Under the pieces are notes generated by a model that was not told the DNA's origin, did no database searches, and saw only the letters and a list, made by a program, of their open reading frames with translations. Shown here piece by piece: positions 36,001 to 46,900 of a stretch of DNA of 64,000 bases. Source of the DNA: Cyclina sinensis (Eukaryota > Mollusca > Bivalvia > Venerida > Veneridae); NCBI GenBank assembly GCA_012932295.1, contig JAAONU010000001.1:37107449-37171448 (forward strand). The letters run 5' to 3'. Positions within the stretch are counted from its first letter, which is position 1, and the number at the start of each line of letters is the position of its first letter. Made by a program: the position numbers and the translations under genes.

Positions 36001-37672
36001 AGAAATGATGAGTACATATGTCTAGTTGTGCACTTTCAGCAGGGGTCAAAGAAAGTTAGAATTTTGTGGACAAGAGATCTACAAAACCTCTGTTAGAATT
36101 TGATGAGATTTACAGAAATGATCAAGTCACATGCTTAAAGGTCAGGGTCACAGGGATCAAACTTGTGGACATGAGATCTACAAAAAACCTTGTCAGAATT
36201 TCATGATACTTCCTATGAATGATCAGTGTAGTTGTGCACTGTCCATGATTTAGATCACTAGGAGAAGGTCAGGGACACAGGGGTCAAACATAGATAGCGA
36301 AATCTTGGGGATTCAAGATCCCTGGTCACAATTTAATGAGACTTAACAGGACTGATGAGTACAATGTCTAATTGTGCACTGTCCATGTTTTAAGTCACTG
36401 GGTCAAAGGTCAAGGTCACAGGGGTCAAACAGCTAAAGTCTTGTCAATTGCAGGCAACTTCAACACAGACACTTTAAAAAAAAAGCAGTACCCATGCACA
36501 GCAGCTCAGCCACCTGCTTAATTACTACCAGTTTCAACCATCCAGCAAAATTTGAATATTGTCGTTTTTTGCTACAGGTGATAGGTCTTTACATGAAACA
36601 TGTTAAATACTAGCAAAGTGTTAGATATACTGTAATTTAGCCTGAAGGTGCTGACAGTACTTACCAAAGGAAGATCATTGCAAGGGCACTTAGAGAGCAG
36701 TACCACTCCCTGACTGATGAAGAGAAACAATACAAAGTAATGGTGGCTTTCTGTGGTGAAAACACCAATCATGTAACTGGAAAGGTACAGCTGAAAGAAA
36801 ACTTGCTCTAAGTCAGGAAATTTTATCCTTCTCGAATTCATTTTGATTTTACATAAGCAATCACTTAGGTAATGTTTCTTAAGATAAGCAGAAGTTTCAG
36901 TGATATCTTTAACAGAAAATGTAAAAAGTTTGTTTACTTTATAACTTCTCATTCAGTAGAGTATAAACCTATTCTGGGCACTATCTTAATATTCTTGTAT
37001 GCTGAGTGTAACAACCCATGTTACAGACAAGGAAAAGCAAGACTAAAATTTAAGTCCATGTACTTACAGCCTCCAAACTTCACAGATGCATGCACCTTGA
37101 TGAGCTCTACCCACCACACCTACTTAGAGGTTAGAAGGTCTAGGTCACAATATAGAAAATATTTACCTTTGCCATTAATTGAAAGTCTTTGCATTCACAG
37201 CCTTCAAACCTCACAGTTGAATGCACCTTGATGCACTCTACCCACCACCCCCACTTGGAGGTCAAAAGGTCAAGGTCACCATAAAACAAATATTAACCTT
37301 GGCCATAAAATGAAAGTGCTTTTATCCAAACCCTTCTTGCTTCAAATGTTTATGCACCTTGATGAGATCTTACCACAAGACCCACTTAGAGGTGATAGAG
37401 TCAAAGGTCAAGGTCACCACCCAAGGGGCATTGCATTCACTGAAACAAACACTTGTATTCACAGGAAGCTGAGTTTTGCCAGCCTTTAGAGTTGTGACAA
37501 GAGAAATCAAGAAGCTAATGAAGGAAGATGGCCTCTGTTGTGCTACAGAAATAAAAAAACATATTGACATGCTAAAGAAAATTCTGCCAGATGGTCCATC
37601 AAAAAGTCTCCAGTTTTCGCCAACAATGCAGGATATTAGAAATCACATGTTTCTTGCATTGCAAGAAAATCG
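30083..37672 (+). CDS. CaRF/ALS2CR8-domain-like gene, partial and possibly decaying
   Basis: Exons proposed: 30083-30194, 35044-35144, 35585-35716, 36641-36784 and about 37474-37672. The first starts ATGGCGG in good context and overlaps a YY1-like AAGATGGCGG. The joined product starts 'MAEFTNLEAAENFIRRKEV', then 'GCPFVIVGTEVKECHHGP', 'KKMGCNAQVKLHAVITF', 'TNHVTGK' and 'QDIRNHMFLALQENR'. The Cys/His arrangement (CP..C.HG, then GC) and the downstream 'DIRNHM' resemble the ALS2CR8 (calcium-responsive transcription factor) family, recognised from memory. Two problems exist. The strong acceptor at 35004 would bring in-frame TGA at 35022-35024; a weaker in-phase acceptor 39 nt later avoids it. The fourth exon ends in phase 0, but the fifth can only start with two leading bases. 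Either small exons are missing or the gene is degrading. No later exons were found before the satellite. A strong acceptor at 32631 ('TGTTTTTTCAG') marks a possible further exon. Confidence 0.62.
30243..31192. mobile_element. 950-bp foldback-like DNA element in CaRF-like intron 1
   Basis: The long imperfect inverted repeats (about 190 bp) face each other at 30243-30435 and about 31000-31192. Their outer 110 bp consist of about five copies of a 22-bp unit (GGCTGATTCGGACCACTTTC and variants). GCTGTTTT flanks both sides (30235-30242 and 31193-31200), an 8-bp target duplication. The interior carries two copies of a roughly 100-bp direct repeat (about 30612-30800, 'ttagttatatgca..') and no ORF. 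An 8-bp duplication fits hAT-like or foldback integration; the superfamily is undecided. Confidence 0.75.
33230..33432 (+). mobile_element. interspersed repeat fragment ending 'ccgctccgtggagctcttgt'
   Basis: It has the features of another molluscan gene-flank repeat ('ggggcattattttgaaagc', 'gttatgccccttttaac', terminal 'ccgctccgtggagctcttg'). Only one copy occurs in this window, so its boundaries are uncertain. Confidence 0.35.
34458..34482. repeat. 11-bp hairpin TATTACATGTA/TACATGTAATA
   Basis: A perfect stem with a TTC loop lies in the long first intron of the CaRF-like gene. Nothing nearby suggests a gene. Confidence 0.7.
35820..36450 (+). repeat. tandem repeat, about 145 bp, in CaRF-like intron 3
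   Basis: About four diverged units share 'tctagttgtgcactgtcc', 'atttagatcactagg' and 'caaaggtcaaggtcacagggg'. The anchor occurs at about 35875, 36021, 36225 and 36370. Individual units are partly deleted. Confidence 0.6.
37040..37440 (+). repeat. tandem repeat, about 130 bp, before the fifth CaRF-like exon
   Basis: Three units share 'tgcaccttgatgagctctac', 'ccacttagaggt' and 'gtcaaggtcac', with anchors about 125-135 bp apart (about 37085, 37213 and 37347). They occupy the intron where the exon phase problem occurs. Confidence 0.55.
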
Positions 37673-37854
37673 GTAAGCTTTTACCTTTTTTTAATCAAAG
37701 CTCAGACATATAGAAGCACTAAACTATGGTGATAAATAACAATTATATAACTGCTTGAAGCATTTATTTGTTCAAATTTATGACCGTGGGGTCAAAACTA
37801 GCCAATTGCATTCCGTTGATATCATCATGACCCTTCCCCACTTTAAAGCTTTTA

Positions 37855-38015
37855 TAGACAGGTGAGTGACTTAGGGCCATCATGGCCCTCTTGCTTGTTT
37901 ATGTATTTATGAAAAACATTTATAAAATGATCTTGAAATACACAACAAAGGTAAGATACTCAAATCCAATGTACTCTGGTGAATGATTTAGGCCATTATG
38001 GCCCTCTTTAGAACA
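37855..38015 (-). mobile_element. two solo 5'-end fragments of the pearl-like family
   Basis: AGGGCCATCATGGCCCT with the adjacent 'ggtgagtgac' occurs at 37861-37889. A diverged copy ('ggtgaatgatttaggccattatggccctc') follows near 37978-38010. No core or 3' end is attached, so these look like truncated ends. Confidence 0.5.
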
Positions 38016-38329
38016 GAAAATTTGTGAAGTAAATTCAGTTGTTATGTTAAATGGTCTGTTAAAGTCAACACAGAATGTGTGGTAAAGTGTATTGAAAATT
38101 CATTTCAATTATTGGAGGAAAATGTAATATCAACAATTTACAGCAGGTAACACCAAAAATAACTGTGAAAACAAGGTATAGAGTACCCATTAAATAAAAA
38201 AAAGGTAAAATCAGTGAAATCTTTTAAAAAGTAAGTGAATCTATTCAGTGATACAAAGGAAACAAAAAAAAATGTTTGTGAAAAGTTCTTGCACAGACAA
38301 GGTCATAATGATGATATTGGTAAACATCT

Positions 38330-39168
38330 TGAATAGCCATTGTGCCATTTGTATTATGATTATGGATATGGTAATGATAAATCATGACATATTATATATA
38401 TATATCTTTTTGGTGAAGATAGAAATGATCATTCATGACTTTTTTATCTTTTTAATGAAGATTGTACAAGTGTGAAAATCATGACTTTTGAATCTTGTTG
38501 TTGAAGATTGTTTGTTAATTTGTGACTTTCGTATCTTGTTGATGAAGATGGTAATGATAATTCATGACTTGAATCTTGTTGATGAAGATGATAATTATAA
38601 TTCATGACTTTTGAATCTTGTTGATGAAGATGGTAATGATAATTTATTACTTTTGAATCTTGTTGAGGAAAATGGAATGATAATTCATGACTTTTGTAAC
38701 TTGTGCATGAAGATTGTATGATAATTCATGACATTTGTATCATCATGACTTTTGTATCTTGTTGATGAAGATTGTATGATAATTCATGACTTTTGAATCT
38801 TATTAATGAAGATTGTATGATAATTCATGACTTTTGTATCTGTTTGATGAAGATGGTAATGATAATTCTTGACTTTTGTATCTTGTTGATGAAGATTGTA
38901 ATGATAATTCATGACTTATCAATCTTGTTGATAAAGATGGTAATGATAATTCTTGACTTTTGAATCTTGTTGATGAAGATGGTAATAATAATTCATGACT
39001 TATCATTCTTGTTGATAAAGATGGTAATGATAATTCTTGACTTTTGTATCTTGTTGATGAAGATTGTAATGATAATTCATGACTTACCAATCTTGTTGAT
39101 GAAGATGGTAATCATAATTCATGACATTTGTATCTTGTTGATGAAGATTGTATGATAATTCATGACTT
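38330..39168. repeat. 42-bp minisatellite
   Basis: About 20 units of 'gatgaagatggtaatgataa' plus 'ttcatgacttttgtatcttg' with small indels. Where the 42-bp length is kept, the minus strand stays open as a 14-codon repeat ('HELSLQSSSTRYKS'). The reading frame breaks elsewhere, so it is not considered coding. Confidence 0.8.
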
Positions 39169-39172
39169 TTTA

Positions 39173-40027
39173 TGCTCCCCGAAGGGCGAGCAAATAGTTG
39201 CCGCTTTGTCCGTTCGTACGTCCATCCGTCATAATTTTGTCTGGAGCACAACACATAAACTATGAGAGATATCAAGACCAAACTTCATAGGTAGTTAGAT
39301 TTCATTAAGGAGCAGTGCCGTGCACAAGAACCATAACTCTTGCTTTATTAATTTTTGAGTTATTGCCCTTTGAAATTTCTCATACTTATTTTTTGTCCGG
39401 GGCATATCTCACAAAGTATAAGAGTTATCAACTTGAAACTTTATAAGTAGATAGATCTCATTGATGAGCAGTGCAGTGCACAAGAACCATAACTCTTGCT
39501 TTCACATAAACTATGAGAGATATCAAGACCAAACTTCATAGGTAGTTAGATCTCATTAAGGAGCAGTGCAGTGCATAGTGCAATTTGGATTGGAGCGAAA
39601 TATTACTTTCCCTAAGCAAGAATGTGTATGTTTAACCATATCTTGTTTTTCTTGATTATTAGTCATTACATTAAAAATTTAGCATTTTTACTTGATACGT
39701 CGTCTTGATTTGATGAACAGAAATGTACAATTTGTGATACACTACAGCAAATAGTTCTGTAACGAAAAATAAAGTAAGTCTCTAATGCATCTGTGCTGCC
39801 CTCGCATTTTTTTTTATTTATAAAACTGTATTATTATTTATATATATACAGACATATTTGAAAAAAATATCCCTTTTAGAATTTTTTCAAATATTTATTG
39901 TAAAATGCTCTGTGTTTGAATCCTAAAGGAAACTTTCAAATGCAATTTCTTTCTTACAAATTCTTCCTGTACTAATAAAAAAATATTTGTGACAAAGCGG
40001 CGTCGTGGAGCATAACCTGTCTCTGAC
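39173..40027. mobile_element. interspersed element inserted into the 42-bp minisatellite
   Basis: It starts with the hairpin GCTCCCCGAAGGGCGAGC and ends 'ctgtctctgacggctcttg'. Inside are three diverged units with 'tatgagagatatcaagacc', 'aggtagttagat' and 'gagcagtgcagtgcacaag'. The minisatellite resumes on both sides. Confidence 0.6.
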
Positions 40028-40512
40028 GGCTCTTGTGTATCTTGTTGATGACGATTGTATGATAACTCATGACTTTTCAATCTTGTTGATGAAAAAGGTA
40101 ATGAAAATTTATGACTTTTATATCTTGTTGATGAAGATTGTATGATAATTCATTTTCTATTGTATCATGTTCATGATGGTATGATAAATCATGACTTTTG
40201 TATCATGTTGATGATGATGGTATGATAAATCATGACTTTTGTATCATGTTGATGATGATGGTATGATAAATCATGACTTTTGTATCATGTTCATGATGAT
40301 GGTATGATAAATCATGACTTTTGTATCATGTTCATGATGATGATGGTATGATAAATCTTGACTTTTGCATCATGTTGATGATGATGGTATGATAAATCAT
40401 GACTTTTGAATCATGTTGATGATGATGGTATGATAAATCATGACTTTTGCATCATGTTGATGATGATGGTATGATAAATCTTGACTTGTATCATGATGAT
40501 GATGGTTATGTC
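40028..40512. repeat. 41-bp minisatellite, homogenised continuation
   Basis: The unit is 'atgataaatcatgactttt' plus 'gtatcatgttgatgatgatg'. Unit starts at 40181, 40222, 40263 and 40304 give an exact 41-bp period, one base shorter than the array left of the insertion, and more homogeneous. Confidence 0.8.
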
Positions 40513-40954
40513 ATGAACACAGATTCAGTTTTCTCCATTTCATTGTAGTTACATAGATCAATTTGACGTTGATCGTTAATGTCTGTGATAAATTAGACAT
40601 TTTGTGCGTGCAATAAATTGAATAAAATTTTCGTTTAAACCAAAATACTTGTTATTTTTGTGAAGTATATCTTCAAAGCAGGGGTAAATTGCTTGCACAT
40701 GTTGGTCAGTACGTTCGCCCGTAGACCAGACATTTTCCAACCAATGAATAAAGATTGCTTTATCCTATGTTCCTAAGATTTAGTGTGAATGTTGGTCATG
40801 ATCTGTACACGAAATCAGTGGGTAAAGTTTAGTGTAACCTTGAATTTCAAAATGTCCAGTACCATATGACCTTCAATCTTCATAGAGTATTGCCCTTACA
40901 AAGTTGAAAACCTCTAATGGTTTGACAAAAAATACTTAAACAAACATAATAGTC

Positions 40955-43900
40955 CTATTAAACAGTATTAGAAATTAAGAAACAATCTATTTCGAACGTG
41001 TAACATCTTTATGTACGGGTATATCGACCAGAACTGTTTGGAATCTTTATAATTCTATTTCAGACATTGACGTCCTTTTAAACAGTAGTCTTAAAAGAAG
41101 CAGGACTTGCTCGACTAGATCTCTTTGGAATGTCAAACACGTTGATGTGCAGGTATATCGACCGGAACTATTTGGAATCATTATTATTCCATTTCACACA
41201 GGGATGTCCTTTTAAACAGCAGTTTTAGAAGTAAAGTAGAAGGACTTGTTTCGACTAGATCTCTTTGGAAAGTCAGATACCTTGATGTGCAGGTATAACG
41301 ACCAAAACTGTTTAAAATCTTCATTTATTAGATTGAACTAAAGTGTCAGTGTTTGTTTCGACTTCAACACTTTGGAACGTTTAATACCTTCAAGTGCAAG
41401 TGTAACCACCAGAACTATTTGTGATCTTCATTATACCATCTCAGACGTGAACGTCTTTTTAAAAAGCAGTTTTAAAAACCGAAGTAGCAAACGGACATCA
41501 AAATCTTTGATATGCAGGTATATTGACTAGAACTATTAGGACTCTTCATTTACTGAAGTGATCTAAAATGGCAGGATTTGTTTCGACTTAATCCCATTGG
41601 AACCTAAAACACTTCATGGGCAGGTATACCTACAAGAACTATCTAGAATCGTCATTTTCTTAGGTGATCTAAAGTGGCAGGATTTGTTTCGACTTAATCT
41701 CTTTGGAACATAAAATACCTTCAAGTGCAAGTATAACGACCAGAACTATTTGGAATCTTCATTATTTCTTTTCAAACATGGACACTATTAAATAGCAGTA
41801 TAAAAACTGAAGTAGTAAACCTGTTTCTACAGAACTTCTTTGGAACATCAGAAACTTTGATATGCAGTTATATTGACCAGAGCTATTTGAAATCTTTACA
41901 ATTCCATTTCAGACATGGACGTCCTTTTAAACAGCAGCCTTAAAAGTAGCAGGACTTGTTTCGACTAGATCTCTTTGGAACGTCAAACCTCTTTATGTGC
42001 AGAAATATGGACCAGAACTATTTGGAATCGTTATTATTCCATTTCAGACAGGGATGTCCTTTTATACAACAGTTTTAGAAGTAAAGTAGTAGGACTTGTT
42101 TCTACTTAATCTCTTTGGAAAGTCAGATACCAAGATGTGCATGTATATCGACCATAACTATTTGGAATTTTTATAATTGCATTTCAGACATGGACGTCCT
42201 TTTAAACAGCAGTTTTAGAAGTAAAGTAGTAGGATTTGTTTCGACTAGATCTCTTTTGAACGTCAAACAGCATGATGTCCAGGTATAACGACCAAAACTG
42301 TTTAGAATCTTCATTTACTAAATTGAACTAAAGTGTCAGTATTTGTTTCGACTTCAACTCTTTGGAACGTTAAATACTTTCAAGTGCAAGTATAACGATC
42401 AGAACTATTTGTGATCTTCATTATTTCATTTCAGACATGAACGTCTTTTTATATATAGCAGTTTTAAAAACCGAAGTAACAAACCTGTTTCTACAGAATC
42501 TCTTTGTAACGTCAGAAACTTTGATATGCAGTTATATTGACCAGAGCTATTTGAAATCTTTACAATTCCATTTCAGACATGGACGTCCTTTTAAACAGCA
42601 GCCTTTAAAGTAGCAGGACTTGTTTCGACTAGATCTCTTTGGAACGTCAAACCTCTTTATGTGCAGAAATATGGACCAGAACTATTTGGAATCGTTATTA
42701 TTCCATTTCAGACAAGGATCTCCTTTTAAACAGCAGTTTTAGATGTAAAGTAGTAGGACTTGTTTCTACTTAATCTCTTTGGAACGTCAAACACCATGAT
42801 GTGCAGGTATAACGACCAGAACTGTTTAGAATCTTCATTTACTAAATTGAACTAAAGTGTCATTATTTGTTTCGACTTCAACTCTTTGGAACGTTAAATA
42901 CCTTCAAGTGCAGGTATGTCTACCAGAACTACTTTTGAATCTTAATTTACTAAAGTGATTTAAAGTGGCAAGATCCTTTATGTGCAGGCATATCGACCAG
43001 AACGATTTGGAATCTTCATTTACTTAAGTGGCAGGATTTGTTTTGACCTAATCTCTTTGGAACATAAAATACCTTCAAGTGCAAATATAACGACCAGAAC
43101 TATTTGGAATCTTCATTATTTCTTTTCAAACATAGACGTTATTTTCAATAACAGTTTAAAAATTGAGGTAGCGAACTTGTTTCTACAGAATCTCTTTGGA
43201 ACGTCAGAAACTTTGATATGCAGGTTTATTGACCAGAAGTATTTGGAATCTTTATAATTCTATTTCAGACATTGACGTCCTTTTAAACAGTAGTCTAAAA
43301 AGTAGCAAGACTTGTTTCGACCAGATCTCTTTGGAATGTCAAACACGTTGATGTGCAGGTATATCGACCGGAACTATTTGGAATCGTTATTATTCTATTT
43401 CACACAGGGATGTCCTTTTAAATAGCAGTTTTAAAAGTAAAGTAGAAGGACTTGTTTCGACTAGATCTCTTTGGAAAGTCAGATACCTTGATGTGCAGGT
43501 ATAACAACCAGAACTGTTTAGAATCTTCATTTTCTAAAGTGTCAGTATTAGTTTCGACTTCAACTCTTTGGAACGTTTAATACCTTCAAGTGCAAGTATA
43601 ACCACCAGAACTTTTTGTGATCTTCATTATTCTATTTCAGACATGAACGTCTTTTTATATAGCAGTTTTAAAAACCGAAGTAGCAAATCTGTTTCTACAC
43701 TATCTCTTTGGAACGGACATCAAAATCTTTGATATGCAGGTATATCGACTAGAACTATTTGGACTCTTCATTTACTGAAGTCATGTAAAGTGGCAGGATT
43801 TGTTTCGACTTAATCCCTTAGGAACCTTAAACAATTCATGGGCAGGAATACCTACCAGAACTATCTTCATTTTCTTAGGTGATCTAAAGTGGCAGGATTT

Positions 43901-46900
43901 GTTTCGACTTAATCTCTTTGGAATATAAAATACATTAAAGTGCAAGTATAACGACCAGAACTGTTTGGAATCTTCATTATTTCTTTTCAGACATGGACGT
44001 CATTTTAAATAGCAGTATAAAAACTGAAGTAGCGAACCTGTTTCTACAAATTTTTTTGAACGTCAGGCACTTTGATATGCAGTTATATTGACCAGAGCTA
44101 TTTGAAATCTTTATAATTCTATTTCAGGCATGGACTTCCTTTTAAACAGCAGTCTTAAAAGTAGCAGGACTTGTTTCGACTAGATCTCATTGGAACGTCA
44201 AACCTCTTTATGTGCTGGAATATCGACCAGAACTATTTGGAATCGTTATTATTCCATTTCAGACAAGGATGTCCTTTTAAACAGCAGTTTTTTTAGATGT
44301 AAAGTAGTAGGACTTGTTTCTACTTAATCTCTTTGGAACGTCAAACACCATGATGTGCAGGTATAACGACCAGAACTGTTTAGAATCTTCATTTACTAAA
44401 TTGAACTTAAGTGTCATTATTTGTTTCGACTTCAACTCTTTGGACGTAAAATACCTTCAAGTGCAGGTATGTCTACCCGAACTACTTTTGAATCTTAATT
44501 TACTAAAGTGATTTAAAGTGGCAAGATCCTTTATGTGCAGGCATATCGACCAGAACGATTTGGAATCTTCATTTACTTAAGTGGCAGGATTTGTTTCGAC
44601 CTAATCTCTTTGGAACATGAAATACCTTCAAGTTCAATTAAAACGACCAGAACTATTTGGAATCTTCATTATTTCTTTTCAGACATGGACGTCATTTTCA
44701 AAAACGGTTAAAAAACCGAGGTAGCGAACTTGTTTCTACAGAATCTCTTTGGAACGTCAGAAACTTTGATATGCAGGTTTATTGACCAGAACTATTTGAA
44801 ATCTTTATAATTCTGTTTCAGACATTGACGTCCTTTTAAACAGTAGTCTTAAAAGTAGCATGACTTGTTTCGACTAGATCTCTTTGGAATGTCAAACACG
44901 TTGATGTGCAAATATATCAACCAGAACTATTTGGTTTCGTTATTATTCCATTTCAGACAGGGATGTCCTTTTAAACAGCAGTTTTAGAAGTAAAGTAGTA
45001 GGACTTGTTTCGACTAGATTTCTTTGGAAAGTCAGATAGCTTGATGTACAGGTATAACGACCAGAACTGTTTAGAATCTTCATTTACTAAATTGAACTAA
45101 AGTGTCAGTATTTGTTTCGACTTCAACTCTTTGGAATGTTAAATACCTTGAAGTGCAAGTATAACTACCAGAACGTTTTGTGATCTTCATTATTTCTTTT
45201 CAGACATGGACGAAATTTTAAATAGCAGTATAAAACCTGAAGAAGCGAACCTGTTTCTACAGAATTTCTTTAGAACGTCAGGTACATTGATATGAAGTTA
45301 TATTGACCAGATCTATTTGAAATCTTTACAGTTCTATTTCAGACATGGACGTCCTTTTAAACAGCAGTCTTAAAAGTAGCAGGACTTGTTTCGACTAGAT
45401 CTCTTTGGAACGTCAAACCTCTTTATGTGCAGGAATATCGACCAGAACTATTTGGAATTTTTATTATTCCATTTCAGACATGGACAACATTTTCAAACAG
45501 CAATTTTAGAAGTAAAGTAGTAGGGCTTGTTTCTACTTAATCTCTTTGGAAAGTCAGATACCTCATCTCTTTGGAAAGTCAGATACCAAGATGTGCAGGT
45601 ATATCGACCATAACTATTTGGAATTTTTATAATTGCAGTTCAAACATTCACGTCCTTTTAAACAACAGTTTTAGAAGTAAAGTACTAGGGCTTGTTTTGA
45701 CTAGATCTCTTTGGAACGTCGAACACCATGATGTCCAGGTATAACGACCAAAACTGTTTAGAATCTTCATTTACTAAATTGAACTAAAGTGTCAGTATTT
45801 GTTTCGACTTCAACTCTTTGGAACGTTAAATACCTTCAAGTGCAGGTATGTCTACCAGAACTATTTATGAGTCTTCATTTACTAAAGTGATCTAATTTAG
45901 CAGGATTTGTTTCGGCTTAATCTCTTTGGAACGTCAAATACCTTGACGTGCACGTATATCGACCAGAACGATTTGGAATCTTCATTTACTAAAGTGGCAG
46001 GATTTGTTTCGACCAAATCTCTTTGGAACATAAAATACCTTCAAGTTCAAGTATAACGACCAGAACTATTTGGAATCTTCATTATTTCTTTTCAGACATT
46101 GACGTCATTTTCAAAAACGGTTTAAAAACCGAGGTAGCGAACTTGTTTCTACAGAATCTCTTTTGAACGTCAGAAACTTTGATATGCAGGTTTATTGACC
46201 ATAACTATTTGGAATCTTTATAATTCTATTTTAGACATTGACGTCCTTTTAAACAGTAGTCTTAAAAGTAGCAGGACTTGTTTCGACTAAATCTCTTTGG
46301 AATGTCAAACACGTTGATTTGTAGGTATATCGACCGGAACTTTTTGGAATCGTTATTAATCCATTTTAGACAGGGATGTCCTTTTAAACAGCAGTTTTAG
46401 AAGTAAAGTAGTAGGACTTGTTTCTACTTAATCTCTTTGGAAAGTCAGATACCAAGATGTGCATGTATATCGACCATAACTTTTTGGAATTTTTATAAAT
46501 GCATTTCAGACATTCACGTCCCTTTAAACAACAGTTTTAGAAGTCAAGTAGTAGGACTTGTTTTGACTAGATCTCTTTGGAACGTCAAACACCATGATGT
46601 CCAGGTATAACGACCAAAACTGTTTAGAATCTTCATTTACTAAATTGAACTAAAGTGTCGGTATTTGTTCCGACTTCAACTCTTTGGAATGTTAAATACC
46701 TTCAAGTGCAGTTATAATTACCAAAACTATTTTTGAATCTTCATTAACTGAAGTGATCTAATTTAGCAGGATTTGTTTCGGCTTTATCTCTTTGGAACGT
46801 CAAACATCTTTATGTACAGGCATATCGACCAGAACGATTTGGAATCCTCATTTACTTAAGTGGCAGGATTTGTTTCGACCTAATCTCTTTGGAACATGAA

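Noticed and set aside
36572..36952. 126-aa minus-strand ORF
   Set aside because: It lies antisense to a CaRF-like exon (36641-36784) that has proper splice sites and a family-like peptide.
38803..39281. Minus-strand ORFs with a 14-residue repeat (HELSLQSSSTRYKS)
   Set aside because: They follow from the 42-bp minisatellite period being a multiple of three. The frame breaks in other units, and no start context or flanking domain exists.
38330..40512. CRISPR-like array
   Set aside because: Units are contiguous and diverged, with no constant repeat separated by unique spacers, in a clearly animal genome context.
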